DNA of 64,000 bases. Origin: Talpa occidentalis (lineage: Eukaryota; Chordata; Mammalia; Eulipotyphla; Talpidae). The stretch covers positions 82,381,106 through 82,445,105 of the forward strand of contig NW_023601104.1 of the NCBI RefSeq assembly GCF_014898055.3. The letters are read 5' to 3'. A program made the position numbers and the translations under genes. Under the pieces are notes generated by a model. It was not told the DNA's origin and did no database searches. It saw only the letters and a list, made by a program, of their open reading frames with translations. Of the stretch, positions 12,234 through 23,581 are shown piece after piece. Each line of letters starts with the position of its first letter. Positions within the stretch are counted from its first letter, which is position 1.

Positions 12234-14790
12234 CTAAAAACATGTTTTGACTCTACTTAGTCTCTTCTCAGAGAGGTCTTCCTTGTCTTCTCAAGCTTGT
12301 CCACTGCCATTAAACTGCATTGACTTGATCAAATGCTTCTTACTCTGGGCTTATAAATGAAACTCAAGTCAGCTGTACTGATCTGGAGCATATGAAGCAT
12401 AATTATTTTAGGAGACTCTGTAGAGGTTAACATCATTATTTTGATTATGAATCATATATAGAGCACTTTATTTTTGCAAAGATCTTTGGCATAGCTTCAT
12501 AATTTCAAGTCAAAAGTGACTCAATAGGGAATGTGTCAACTATCACAGATGGGAAGAGAATAGAGAAAGGATGTTAAACAATAACAGAGCAAGTTCATCA
12601 TTAACCAAAGTATCTGGGTATGGATTTCCTAAAGAATATGTCCCAATAAGACTGATATAACCAGAGAAGTGAAAATCTACACATTAGTTTGAATGTCTCC
12701 CTAGTTTGAATGTCTGCCTTTTTAACCCCAAAATAAACATTTTGGGGAGGAACTTAAATACAGAAACAATGTTGATGTTGCTACAATGGTAGTTTACTTG
12801 ACAACAGTTTATGGACCTAAGAAATTAAAGAAACTAAGTCGAACAGATTTAAATAATAATATTTTACATTATTTAAACTTAGTCTGTCTCAGCATAATGC
12901 TTTTATTCATTAGTCAACCACTGCTACCTTGAATTTATTTTAGATCTATAGCTTTCTCTGTTCATTTTTTCTCTGCCTGTAACTACTGTCAATAGACTAT
13001 AGTAAAGCCATTTCCATATAATAAATTGTGAAATATTATATTATGACCTTATTTTATGATGCCCAATTTGCTTAAATCATATTTTCAGAAGAGAGAGGGC
13101 CTCATAAAATTTAAAGACTGAATTTTTATTCAGTGGTTGAACATATGTAAATTTGAAGGGAATCAGAAAACTCTCCAAATAGATCAAATATCTCCTTTAA
13201 GGAGTTGAGATGAACATTAGGAAAGCTCTTTTGAAGAGAACTGACTTGAATCACATGTATGCATTACAGCTGGGGATGAGTAGCTCCATAAAAAATATAA
13301 GGAAAGAGATATTTTACCAAAGGAATTCAACTAACACAGGACAGTAGTAACAACAGATGCTCATTAAATGCATTATCTCCATTATCATTAATGACTTTGT
13401 CCACTTTATACACACCTACAAAAAATTCATAGTATATTGATTCTATTTTGTTTATTGACTTACTTCAATAAACACTACATTCTAGAAAAGAACCTGAAAC
13501 TGATGAAAAGACCCTTCAGATGAAAAAGCCTTCATTTATTTCTCAGAGAACAGAGAGCCCATAAGATATTTCAACTGCAAGATTTGCTTCCAGAGAATAG
13601 CTAACTCCTCCCTGTAACTGATTTTGTAAATATGTTGTTTTCTCTTTGGGTTTATTTGCGTTGTCTTTATTTTTTTTTTTTTTGCTGTTCCAGTAATTCT
13701 TTTTGGTTTATATATTATACAATATCTGAAAGACTGTTTCTAGTGTATGAAAAGTTGATTCAAGGCAGCCAAATTAAATCATCCCAGTGCTTTAGTGATT
13801 TCTCCAGAAGATGACCTTCAGACCCCAAATTAAAAGGAGTCAACTTCAATGCTTAATTATTTTTAGAGATTTTTCTCTTCATTGATTTTAATTAAGGTCT
13901 TCCTTGTCTTGTGAGCTTGGAGGACTTTTATTATCTGTTGAAATAACTTTATTTGAAGTCAGTTTGGCCAACAAGTCACACAGACTTAATTTTGCAGAAG
14001 CAAGTTACTCTGAAATATTGGGAAACAAAAATCCACCTTCTCTTGTCAGCAACAGTTAAAAGGGCACAGTGATTTCTATTAATTGTCTCTTGATTGCCTG
14101 AGAGGAGGAAGCCATTCTAGGGCAGATGAGATGAAAGTACCCAAAACTGTGAACACAAACTTGGAGAAGAAAATGAGCTTTGGGCAGCTGACCTCTCAGT
14201 GTCTCTTTAAGAACTGATTTCTTAGCACTTTCAGTGAGGTAACCCACATTCCCTGGGCTTGAGGATGGTCTACAACCTTCACATTAGGTGTTCCCATCTG
14301 TAAAGAAAGCAGCTAGATCATCTCTTGCTCCAGAGAATGACAGGAGCTAAAAATATGGTCAGTGCCAACTTCTGTTTAAAGATGAAAGATTCATAGTTAT
14401 GGAGGCTGCCTTTCACCTCCCTGGCCTGCCTCTGACTAGTGTGTAGCATTGACTACTTACAAATCATCTTCAAACATCACCATTCACATCTGGGTAATGG
14501 GAGAAACACTATTGCCTACTTTAAATTTGTCTATAGAAAATACACCAGCTTTTTAAAAAAATATATTAAATAGCTATAGGCAAAGCTTCAGGATATTGTA
14601 TGCTATGTGCACTAACATAATTTTGCACAAAATAAAAAGGAGAAGAAAACAACATCTATCTTACATGGTGAGAGAGCAGGGAAGCAGGGCAGGGACCAGA
14701 GGAGAATAAATATCTAGAGCAAAAAATGTAAAGAAGGATAAAAAACTCATTAAAATAAATATCTTACTAAAATAGTATTGAAACTCAAAA
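12232..14790. other. No gene recognised
   Basis: Unassigned AT-rich DNA. It contains a short poly(T) near 13670. Frames at 13632-13814 and 14056-14247 are short and featureless. Confidence 0.5.
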
Positions 14791-14794
14791 AATT

Positions 14795-15068
14795 GGGCCT
14801 CCCTGGTGGTGCAAGGGGTTAAGATGCAACCTATGAAGCAATCGGCAGTCTCTGCAGCACGAGTTCGATTCCCCGGCTGGCCAGGAAGCAATCCACATGG
14901 CGTGGCAGACCTCTTCTGTCTCATCCGCTGCTCCCCTCAGCAGTGTATTTCAGTCAGTCTGCCTGTTCTGTTCCCCACTCTGTCTATGGTGAATCCTCTC
15001 ACACCCCACACCTCTGGCCTGTACCCCAGTTCTTATATGCATAAATAAATAAATAAATCTTTAAAAAA
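14795..15068 (+). mobile_element. tRNA-derived SINE, type B
   Basis: It starts GGGCCTCCCTGGTGGTGCAA with the 'GGGGTTAAGATGCAACCTAT' head. It has a B box GAGTTCGATTCCCC near 14860 and ends CAGTTCTTATATGCATAAAT with (AAAT)n. The TSD is ACTCAAAAAATT before and ACTAAAAAAATT after. The frames at 14806-15048 (plus) and 14661-14924 (minus) are SINE read-throughs. Confidence 0.94.
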
Positions 15069-16270
15069 ACTAAAAAAATTGATCACATTTTTTTGATTTA
15101 CCATTTGTTTACATAACTACATAGTTTCAATAGTACAGCTACAAACCTCAACATGTGTACCTGGTTCATTCACCCCAGGCCCCAACAAAGTCCCAGTGCC
15201 AATACCCTAACACATATCTCCCTTCTGGTATCACCTAATTGTTCAGAGTCTCATTTATTTTTACTTGACAGATACACTCAGAATTAATGCAAAATTTCAT
15301 GATGAATAAAATATAAGAATGTTTAATAAAGATATCGTTTGAAGTGATATTGACATCATGGTGGAATAAGAAAAACCTCATTTTCCTCTTAAACATTCAA
15401 ATTTTGGCATCTGTTCACAAATAAAAATATTTCTGTGGGTCCCGGCACTATACACAGAGGGACCTGCTGAGTGTCTTACCCACCTGTGCATTGGGTAATA
15501 GGCAAACAGACTCTGGTTTGGATTGTGGCACTGGCTTTGAGTTGGCTTAAATGCTCTCAGCTGTGGGCCTGGAGCACCTGGGAATTACTAACTTAGGCAG
15601 ATATTGAGACAAGAAAGTCTTTGTAGAACTCCAGGTTTTAGACAAGTGCCAGCACATGTATGGAACAAAATAAATAGCAAATAAATATGAGTTTGGACTC
15701 ATTGAAATGGACAAGAGGAGCTTTGCCAGCATCACCCCTCCCCCACCCCCAGCAACACAACTTAGAGGAAGAGGAGGTTGGGTACTCTTTCTTGAGAGGC
15801 TGGTGAGTGGGAGAGAGGGGTGTAGGGAGAGTAGTTACCTCCTGGCTTTCCTAGCTGTGCCAGACATTGCTGAAGAAATCCATCTCTCTTCTGAAGTACC
15901 CAGTTTTAATGCAAGAGCAGCACAACTGGGAGTAGTGGTAGAGGAGATGCAGAAAAAGCCAGAAGAGAATATCAAAGCAATTGAGTAATGTGGTTCCTGT
16001 TAACTCCATTCTAAGCTATAGCAGGAAGCCTGTCCACAAACTAAGGAGAAAACCTCATGTAAGGATCCCCCAGGTGGCCCATCATCAACCCCAAAATCTT
16101 CAGTGCCAAACCCACACCCCTCTCCTCTGTGGCTGACTTCTTGAGTATGCTGCTGAGGGTAGCAGCACAAATTTGCTCAGGGAGACAGGAAGCACATGCA
16201 GAAAACAAGGCAGTGTGTCTGGGCAAAGAAGAAACCACCATTGTGATATGTATTACCTAAAAAGAGAAAG

Positions 16271-16540
16271 GGGGGCTCCCTGGTGGTGCAAGGGGTCAAG
16301 TACTATGAAGCTATCCATAGCAACTGCAGCACAAGTTCAATCCCCAGCCAGGGAGCTAACACGCATGGCACAGCAGACCTCTCCTGTCTCACCCGCTGCT
16401 CCCCTCAGCAGTGAATTTCAGTAGATCTGCCTCTTCTCCTCCCCACTCTATCTCTGGTGAATCCTCTCACCTCCCACACCTCTGGCCTGTACCCAGTTCT
16501 TGTATGCATAAATAAATAAATCTTTAAAAAAAATAAAAAG
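16271..16540 (+). mobile_element. tRNA-derived SINE, type B, inside L1
   Basis: It starts GGGGGCTCCCTGGTGGTGCA, with the GGGGTCAAG head. The B box has decayed to AAGTTCAATCCCC. It ends CCCAGTTCTTGTATGCATAA. The TSD shares AAAAAGAGA on both sides (before 16271 and after about 16536). Confidence 0.92.
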
Positions 16541-17007
16541 AGAGGGCTCAATTAATAAAATAAAAAAATTAACTAGGAGACATTACAACTGATACCACAG
16601 AAATACATAGGACCATAAGAGGCAACTATGAACAAATTGCATAGTCTAGAAGAAACAGATAAATTTCTAGAAATATACAACTTGTCAAGACTGAAACATG
16701 AAAAAATAGAAAAGCTGAACAGGCCATGTGAGTAAGTCAATTGAATCAAAAATCAAACAAAACCAAAACAATGCCAGAAATATGACTGCACAATTGAGGC
16801 CACAGAGAGGCAGAGGATGGGTGGAAACTAAAGATGGCTCCAAATAAATAAACTATACCATTTGCAGCAACATGGATGGAGCTGGGAGGGATCATGCTAA
16901 GTGAAATAAGCCAGAAGGAGAAAGATAAATACTGGGTAGTGTCAGTGATACGCAGAATACAAAGTAACTAAATAGATAAGACAAGCTTAAAAACTAATAA
17001 CACTTGA

Positions 17008-17306
17008 GGGCCTCCCTGGTGGCCCAGTGGGTTGAGTGCAGCACTGTGAAGCTGTCCACAACCACTGCAGTGCAAGTTCGATTCCCGGACAACCAGGGAG
17101 ATTGCCACATGTGCAGCAGGCCTCTCCTGTCACGCCCTCTACTCCCCTCAGCAGTGTATTTCATCAGTCTGCCTGTTCTGCTCCTCGCTCTGTCTCTGGT
17201 GAATTCTCTCACCCTCCTGAGCCTCTGGCCTGTGCCCCAGCTCTTGTATAAAAATAAATAAATATTTAAAAAAAAAAATTTAAATTAAAAACAACAACAA
17301 CAACAA
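17008..17306 (+). mobile_element. tRNA-derived SINE, type C, with (AAC)n tail
   Basis: It starts GGGCCTCCCTGGTGGCCCAG, with a B box AAGTTCGATTCCC near 17075, and ends CCAGCTCTTGTATAAAAATA. The tail carries an ACAACAACAACAACAACA run at about 17290-17308. The TSD AAAAACTAATAACACTTGA is partly repeated as AAAAACTAATACTTGA after the tail. It splits the L1 3' end. Frames at 17004-17261, 17036-17251 and 16994-17212 are SINE read-throughs. Confidence 0.93.
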
Positions 17307-17529
17307 CAAAAACTAATACTTGATAGCAACTACAGAACAGAAGCACCGAGGGGGTAAAGGGATGGGGGAGGGATTAGAACAAAGAGGGAAGGAAGCACAA
17401 TAGTCTATGGGTGGATTGGTGGCGGGTGCACTATGTGGTAACCTGATGGGATATGCAATTAATATCTCAATTAAAAATCAATCAAATAAAGATATAACTA
17501 AGACAGAAAAAGACAAATTCTCTACTGCA

Positions 17530-17935
17530 TTATATATATATATATGTGTGTGTGTGATATATAAAAACATTGAACTCACAGAAACAGAGAGTAGGATTAT
17601 GTTTATCAGGGGCTGGGGGTGAGGGAATTGGAAGATATTGGGTCAAAGGCACAAATTTGCAGTTAGAAAACAAGTTCTGCAGATATAATGCACACCATTG
17701 TGATTATAGTTATGAAACTGCAGCACATACTTGAGATTTGCTGACAGAGTACATCTTAAAGGTTCTCATCAAAAAAGAGAAATGGTAAATATGTGGTGGG
17801 GCAGAGAGGTGTTAGCTGCTGCTGCTGCAGTTATCATATTGCAAAATAGAAATGTATCACATCAACACTTTGTGCATTTTAAACATACATAATATTAGAC
17901 GTCAATTATATCTCCACTTTAAAAAGAGGAAAGAT
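17530..17935 (+). mobile_element. Older L1 3' UTR fragment, sense
   Basis: The order of blocks fits an ancient L1 3' end: 'AGGGGCTGGGGGTGAGGGAA', 'TATTGGGTCAAAGGCACAAA', 'GCACACCATTGTGATTATAG', 'GTACATCTTAAAGGTTCTCA', 'CACATCAACACTTTGTGCAT', and a terminal 'GTCAATTATATCTCCACTTT'. It is preceded by a short TATA/TGTG microsatellite near 17532-17556. Confidence 0.8.
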
Positions 17936-18249
17936 AACAAAAAGATGTCAGGAGGGGAAAAATATACAGTCTGATCCTGAGCTTGTCTGGCATCAAAATT
18001 CACTTGCCTCCTCTTCTTCCCAGCACTGGAGAAAAGCATTCACAGAGGAGGCAAGTATTATTCCTGATATTTGAAGAAAATACAAATGAAGCTTGACAGT
18101 TAGACTAGAGGGACAGGGAAGCCCAGCAGGCACAAGGAAGGACCTGTGCTGAGGATCAGTGTCCACCCTACAAGTCCTGTTGGATCATAATTCGAGTGAT
18201 TGGAAGAGGGTGGAGGGAAATACAAAGACAAATAACACTGAGGCCTTAG

Positions 18250-19105
18250 GTGCCCTACTGAGTATTTGGACTTTCTTTTTGTTTTACTTCTTTTTTTCTT
18301 AGTCTTTTATTTACGTTTGTTTGTTTGTTTTAAATTTATTTTTAAATGAAGTGTCTTTTTCTTAGAGTTGTTAGTTTTTGGACAGCATAGGCTTTCTCCC
18401 CTCAGGTGTGGTCACTATAGTTCTCCCACCACCAAAGCACCCATAGGCCATCACTATAGTCCCCTGTTTTCTCCCTCCCATTCCATCCCTCCCCTGCTTA
18501 CACCCTTACCCCTACCCTGTTCCTTTTAGATCCCTCAGAACTATAGCCAGTTTTCAAGGTGTGTCTTTGTCTTGAAGTAGAAAATGTGAGGCTGACCTGC
18601 TGATTACCTGAAGTTGGGACAGAGCCCGTAGACTGGAAGTTTCAGGGAATAGCTGATAAGCATCCTCAAGGCTACACACACCCTAATTCATGCATTCCCA
18701 GATGACTGCACCCCTTGCTTTAGTCAATAAATACTCTGTTACCTAGTTGTTCGGGCCACAGACTTTGGAGAGAGAGCTTCTCTGGACCCGTTGGTGTAAA
18801 GCCTGCCAACATAAATAAAGAACTTCCCTCCTGCTCTCTGAGTGCTGCCTGCACCCCTGATGGATTTCTGCCATAAGTCTGACCTTTTGGTTTCTCGATA
18901 TTCCACTTGGCAGTGAAACCACCTGATATTTGTCTTTCTTCTTCTAACTTACTTTGCTTAGCATCATCCCTTCCAGCTCTATTCATGTTGCTGTGAATGG
19001 CATGTATTTACCTTTTTCATGGCTGAGAAGTATTCCATTGTGTGTATATATACCATATCTTCTTGATCCATTCATTTATTTAGATGCAGTAGAGAGAGAA
19101 ACATA
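18250..19105 (-). mobile_element. L1 3' end, antisense, split by an LTR
   Basis: The left part is a T-rich start and a pyrimidine-rich stretch (18400-18550), the complement of an L1 3' UTR. To the right of the LTR, 'TGATATTTGTCTTTCTTCTT', 'TTACTTTGCTTAGCATCATC', 'CATGTTGCTGTGAATGGCAT' and 'GTATTCCATTGTGTGTATAT' are the complement of the end of L1 ORF2. The two parts are collinear once the LTR at about 18585-18922 is removed. The (GTTT)n at 18315-18331 lies in its 3' portion. Confidence 0.82.
18585..18922 (+). mobile_element. Solo LTR of an endogenous retrovirus, inserted in L1
   Basis: It begins TGTGAGGCTGACCTGC, contains AATAAATACTC near 18725 and ACATAAATAAAGAACTTCC near 18808 (polyadenylation-type signal), then a CT-rich 3' part. 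It probably ends near 'CCACTTGGCA'. Its layout resembles gammaretrovirus-type LTRs. No internal viral genes flank it, so it is a solo LTR. Exact ends and TSD are uncertain. The minus frame 18720-18986 spans it and is not a gene. Confidence 0.65.
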
Positions 19106-19237
19106 GACTCCCTTCATTTTAGATCTTTTCAACCAATGTTTTAAAATTCCCTTTCTATAGGTCCTATCCCTGAGGAATTTTGTTTATTATTGTTTTAAGA
19201 TCATGTTTGTGCATTTGTGTTTTAAAATAACATAAGG

Positions 19238-19519
19238 GGGACTCCCCTGGTGGCACAGTGGCTGAGCGCTGGGCTGCAAAGCTGCCTGCAGCCTCTGTGG
19301 CACCAGTTCAATCCCTGGCCGCTGGCGAGGGTCCCACATAGCGCACAGACCTTTCCTGCTGCATTCGCTGCTCCCCTCAGCAGTGCAGTTCGTCGGTCTG
19401 CCTGTTCTGTTCCCTGCTCTGGCTCTGGTGAATTCTCTCATCTTCCTGTGCTTCTGACTGTACCCAGTGCTTGTATAAATAAATAAATAAATAAATCTAA
19501 AAATCTAAAATAATAAAAT
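19238..19519 (+). mobile_element. tRNA-derived SINE, type A
   Basis: It starts GGGACTCCCCTGGTGGCACA. Its B box has decayed to CAGTTCAATCCC. It ends GACTGTACCCAGTGCTTGTA with (TAAA)n and several AATCTAAAA units. The exact 14-bp TSD AAAATAACATAAGG lies at 19224-19237 and 19520-19533. Frames at 19187-19441 and 19250-19486 are SINE read-throughs. Confidence 0.95.
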
Positions 19520-19806
19520 AAAATAACATAAGGAAACTGGAGTAACAGAAAAATACTTGCATGTAATTACCAAGCAACAACTGCAAGTTATTAGTATAAT
19601 TATTGATATTGCTATATTTTTCATTTTCTCAGATTATCTTCCCTCGTGCCTCTCATATTAAAGATATGTAAATCAGCTTGCTTACGTCACCCAGAGAGCC
19701 TCCAGGTATTCCCCATTTTGCACTCCTTGTTTTGCATTTCTTATGTTCAAACAAACTCCTTCTGTTACATTAGAGACATTCCCAAGCATCAATTATGAAC
19801 TTACAA

Positions 19807-20029
19807 GGGCCTCCTCCCTGGTGGCACAAAGGGTTAAAATGCAGCACTGTGAAGCTATCCACAGCCACCACGCAGCACGGGTTTGATCCCCAGCCAAGGA
19901 AGTGACCTACATGGCAGCAGACTTCTCCTGTCTCACCAGCTGCTCCCCTCAGTAGTGTATTTCTCACTCCCTGAACCTCTGACCTGTACTCCAGTTCTTG
20001 TATGCATAAATAAATAAATCTTTAAAAAA
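19807..20029 (+). mobile_element. tRNA-derived SINE, type B, internally deleted
   Basis: It starts GGGCCTCCTCCCTGGTGGCA and ends CAGTTCTTGTATGCATAAAT. It is about 225 bp because the segment between GTGTATTTC and CTCACTCCCTGAACCTC (normally the 'CTGCCTGTTCTGTTCCCCAC' part) is missing. The TSD is AATTATGAACTTAC before and AATTATGAACATAC after. Confidence 0.93.
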
Positions 20030-20044
20030 AATTATGAACATACC

Positions 20045-20815
20045 AACTTCCAGATACACTGCTTTTGTTTCTTTTCTATCCTGCCAATTGTCCTATGCAG
20101 GTCACTGAATATGCATAAATTGTCATAGCTCTAAAAAATATTGACTCTTCCAACCTAAGAATTTTGCTTCATGTTTGAGAAAAAAAATATTTTAGACTAA
20201 AAAATGCATGTACAATTAAAATTTCCTTACAGTGGCAAATGTGCAATTATCTTTTTAAAACAATGCTTTCGTTTAGTGGGAAAAGAACTGTCTCCTGTGC
20301 TACCGCATGAGAAGAGACATTTTTGGGATACGCCCTTGAGAAAATGTGAGTCTCTCTAGTTGTCCAGCTGGCTGAACAGTTTTGGCCTCTGGAGGAGCTG
20401 AGATACATAAGACATATTATATAATGTGAGTGTAAGTGGTACTTTATTTTTATTCTTTTGTTCTGGACAGTGTTATAAATTAAATCTTCGACTGCGGGGA
20501 CTTGTCAGGTGACTCAGCTGAGCTGTACTTACCAACTCACATGGAGTATTTACCAAATGCAATAACTTTTAACAGCTCATACTGAGATCATTTTCAGAGG
20601 CATAAATATGTACAGATGAAACTCCTTGGTGTGCTACAGTCGTGGGAAAACACACAGAAACCTGGTACTGTCTTGAGATGTTCAGAATGCAGCTCTCCCA
20701 GTTAAGCACTCTCAGTTGATCGATCAATTTATTTAATCAACAGCAATATAGAAGTCAGAGATTAAAACTAGCCAAGTGATAGAGGTAAAAAATTCTGGGT
20801 CATTCCATTCATTCT
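20045..20815. other. No gene recognised
   Basis: Unassigned AT-rich sequence with no named repeat and no usable frame. Confidence 0.5.
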
Positions 20816-20861
20816 TAATCTATTATTTTTTTTTTAAAGCTTCAGCTTATTTATTTATTTA

Positions 20862-21119
20862 TTTTTAAGATTTATTTATTTATACAAGCGCTGGGGTATA
20901 GGACAGAGACGCGGGAGGATGAGAAAATTCACCAGATAGAGAATGGTGAGCAGAGCAGGCAGACTGAAAGCATTGTTGAGGGGAGCAGCGCGTGAGACAG
21001 GAGAAGTCTGCCCCGCCATGTGGGACTCTCCCTGGCTGGCCGGGAATCGAACCAGCACTGCAGAGACTGCAGACAGACTCACAGTGCTGTGCTCAAACTG
21101 CTATGCCACCGGGATAACC
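20862..21119 (-). mobile_element. tRNA-derived SINE, minus strand, type A/C
   Basis: The left end is the A-tail complement (TTTTTAAGATTTATTTATTT). The right end is the head complement with the decayed GCTATGCCACCGGGATAACC. The B-box complement GGGAATCGAACCAGC lies near 21041. The flanks share CTATTATT (before the tail near 20820 and after 21118), a plausible TSD. It lies about 160 bp from an opposite-strand SINE. Confidence 0.9.
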
Positions 21120-21278
21120 TATTATTCTTGAAGGTTTTGCTTTTCATCAATTTCTCTCCAAACAGTATCTCATTTGGCATTTGTAATTACCTGATTCTGC
21201 GTAGATATTTTTCCATATGGAAATGCTTAAGATTTGGAAGATTTTTTTCTGTTTGAAAGATGGAATAAAAAGAAAACA

Positions 21279-21547
21279 GGGCCTCCCCTGGTGGCACAGG
21301 CGGTTGAGTGCCACGCTGTGAAGCTGTCCGCAGCCTCTGCAGCGCTGGTTCGGTCCCAGCCGGCTGGCCAGGGTCCCACATGGTGCCGTAGACCTCTCCT
21401 GTCTCACCCGCTGCTCCCCTCAGCAGTATATTTCTTCAGTCTGCCTGTTCTGTTCCCCACTCTGTCTCTGGTGAATCCTCTCACCTTCCAGCGCATCTGA
21501 CCTGTACCTTGTTCTTGTATAAATAAATAAATCTTAAAAAAAAAAAA
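21279..21547 (+). mobile_element. tRNA-derived SINE, type C
   Basis: It starts GGGCCTCCCCTGGTGGCACA, with B box TGGTTCGGTCCC near 21344, and ends GACCTGTACCTTGTTCTTGT with ATAAATAAATAAATC. The TSD AAAAAGAAAACA lies on both sides. Frames at 21147-21407, 21187-21381 and 21234-21500 are SINE read-throughs. Confidence 0.93.
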
Positions 21548-21549
21548 AG

Positions 21550-21990
21550 AAAACAAATTAAGTAATTTCACCATGATCCCAAGTGAGTCGCTGATGCTAG
21601 GATCAAAGCATCCAGTGTTCTCACTGCAATTCTGTATTTGTGAGTCTCATGGGCAAGAGAACTTTGCAGTGCAGTTGAGATAGACATGGAAGCAAAGCAA
21701 GGACACATGAGGAACACATGTTTACATTTCTTACAAGAGGTAACTGAGAAAGCTTAACTGGGAGAGCTGCATTCTGAACATCTCAGACAGTACCAGGTTT
21801 CTGTGCACATCAATTAGTAAGTGCACCCACGTGATGAATTTTACCCCCAGATGTTTATAATACTGAGGATTAACTCCTAAGGGCACTAGAGAGGGATGGA
21901 CAAAATTAAGGAAACCAGCTTGACTTTTTCCAATGGCTGAGTGTTCCTTTTACTAAGTTTGCAATAAGATGATGACAATCATATTAAAAA
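21550..21990. other. No gene recognised
   Basis: Unassigned. No convincing frame and no named repeat. Confidence 0.5.
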
Positions 21991-21994
21991 TAGT

Positions 21995-22605
21995 GTTCAT
22001 TAGCAGGTAGTGAGTACTTATTTTCCAGATACTATGTGAATTGCATTACCTATAATATGCCATGTGATTCTTATGATAGTCATAGTGAAGCATGGTGACT
22101 TGGGATAAGGAGCCTGGGGACCTTAGTAACAACATTTTGCTCAGTTCCTGGTATACAACTTAGTCCCTGATATGAAATTTAGACCATAAACTGCCATGAG
22201 GCATGATGAACCTGGGGTGTGTCCCATGACTACTTATCCTTCACTCACCCTTGGTATGCAACTACACGACTTACCTCTCAGTATGTAACCATGTCATATC
22301 TGACCATGTACAGCTGCCAATGTAAACCCATCTGGAAGTTTGTAGAAACTGAAGGTGTATATAAGCCCCTGACCTCCTACAAAAGGGCCCAGCCTTGGGA
22401 TAAAAATCTGCTGAGTCAGCACTGTTGCATTAAACCTGCTTCTTGTTAGCCTTGGTGTCCATATTTCCCTTGTGCCATATAACAGTAAAATTATCACAAT
22501 TATCACCATTTGACAGATGAAGAAACGGAATCCTAGCAAGATTAAACTACTACAGCATGGTTGCAAACAAGTCAGTGAAAGATGTGCTTTAACTCTAGTA
22601 GTTCT
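21995..22605 (-). mobile_element. MIR SINE, antisense, split by an LTR
   Basis: The left part has 'GTAGTGAGTACTTATTTTCC', 'AGATACTATGTGAATTGCAT' and 'GCCATGTGATTCTTATGATA' (complement of the MIR 3' half). The right part resumes at about 22490 with 'ATTATCACCATTTGACAGAT' and 'GAAGAAACGGAATCCTAGCA'. Removing the intervening LTR restores a collinear MIR. Confidence 0.75.
22092..22484 (+). mobile_element. Solo LTR inserted into MIR (ends approximate)
   Basis: The segment between the two MIR halves has LTR architecture. It has a TATA-like GTATATAAGCCCC near 22355, GATAAAAATCTGCTGAGTCAGC, and ATTAAACCTGCTTCTTGTTAG followed by a short T/C-rich end near 'GCCATATAACA'. No internal viral coding region is present. 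The overlapping frames at 22219-22449 and 22294-22566 are not genes. Confidence 0.6.
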
Positions 22606-22689
22606 TTGTGAAAATCCACATACTTAGTCCCAGCTTTCCAAGGATTTCCAAGACTGTAAAAATACAAGGATAGAGAGATTTTCCTTTGC

Positions 22690-23165
22690 GCCTGTGAGTT
22701 CTTCTCAGTCTGGTGGAGCAATCAAATTAACCTCAGACAGATTATTAGGAAAAAAGGACAAAATTAATTACATATGTATGGAGAATTACATGGATGTCAA
22801 TTCTAAAATAAGTGGGGGAAGTGGGGTTATTTATACCCTGAGTTCAAGGATGGGATAAAGGCTTGAGGCTTCACTGAAAAAGGAGGGGGACTCACAGGAA
22901 GGGTAGAGACTGAGTCATCTGATGAAGCCCCTAGATTCTATAATTGGATTTTTGCCCTGACTCACAGATATATTTTCCTGTATAATGATGATTGCTGGTA
23001 AAAAATCTTAATTCTGGATAATAAACCCAATTTTTATTCTAGGTAAAGTGGTAAACCTTTTTTTGTGAACCTGCAGGATCTTCATTGATTTTAGTTCAGA
23101 ATTATCCATATGCCAAAGTCATACATCTCACCAAGGCTTGTTCTGATCACCTTGGGGCAGTCTAT
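22690..23165 (-). mobile_element. Possible LTR-like or DNA-element remnant, unassigned
   Basis: A stretch of more even composition with 'ACCTCAGACAGATTATTAGG', 'AATTAATTACATATGTATGG', 'GGGGTTATTTATACCCTGAG' and 'CTTGGGGCAGTCTATTTGAA' reminds me of an interspersed LTR-type repeat in antisense. I cannot name the family. Confidence 0.3.
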
Positions 23166-23354
23166 TTGAACACCTAGAGATGTCCAGACTTCAAAACTAT
23201 GGCTTGAATTATGGGTTCGTACTAAATTTTCCTATTTAAAAAGTGGTCTCTAATGATTATCTCTCAAATTCTAATCTTATTTCTAATTCCATTCAACTTA
23301 TCAAACGTGATCAGTATCAGGAATATGAGATGATATTAATTCCCCCCATATTTG

Positions 23355-23384
23355 TGCAAGAATTCTGCTTGCAAGAATTCTGCT
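23355..23384. repeat. Perfect 15-bp tandem duplication
   Basis: TGCAAGAATTCTGCT occurs twice in direct succession (23355-23369 and 23370-23384). Confidence 0.97.
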
Positions 23385-23581
23385 CACACGTATTTATCCA
23401 CCCTGAATGGGCTTTGAGGTAGAAACACAACAGAACAAAGAAAATTAAACAAAAAAATTAAATCTGACTTGAACCTTAAACCTTTACAAAGAATGCTAGC
23501 TTAGAGAGTAGAAGGCATAAATACCTCCAACTAATTTAAATGTGCATTTTAGCTAGTTTGATAAATGTTCTTGGACTAGCC

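Larger units (their letters stand above)
15345..17500 (+). mobile_element. Broken L1 LINE in sense orientation, carrying two SINEs
   Basis: Pieces in 5'-to-3' order. A 5'-UTR-like block lies at about 15345-16250 ('CATCATGGTGGAATAAGAAA', later GC-richer text). A degraded ORF2 piece lies at 16560-16760 ('GAGGCAACTATGAACAAATT', 'GAAACAGATAAATTTCTAGA'). An ORF2 C-terminal piece lies at 16850-17000 ('GCAACATGGATGGAGCTGGG', 'AGTGAAATAAGCCAGAAGGA'). A G-rich 3' UTR lies at 17330-17500. SINEs interrupt it at 16271-16540 and 17008-17306. Most of ORF1 and ORF2 is missing. The 5' block could belong to a different L1 copy. Confidence 0.6.

Noticed and set aside
15707..15988. 93-residue plus frame ending in EEMQKKPEENIKAIE
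   Set aside because: It lies in a stretch that reads as an L1 5' region. I see no independent gene evidence, although the helical K/E-rich end made me look.
18585..18922. Complete endogenous retrovirus
   Set aside because: Only a single LTR-like segment is present here and at the other LTR sites. No paired LTR or internal gag, pol or env sequence was seen.
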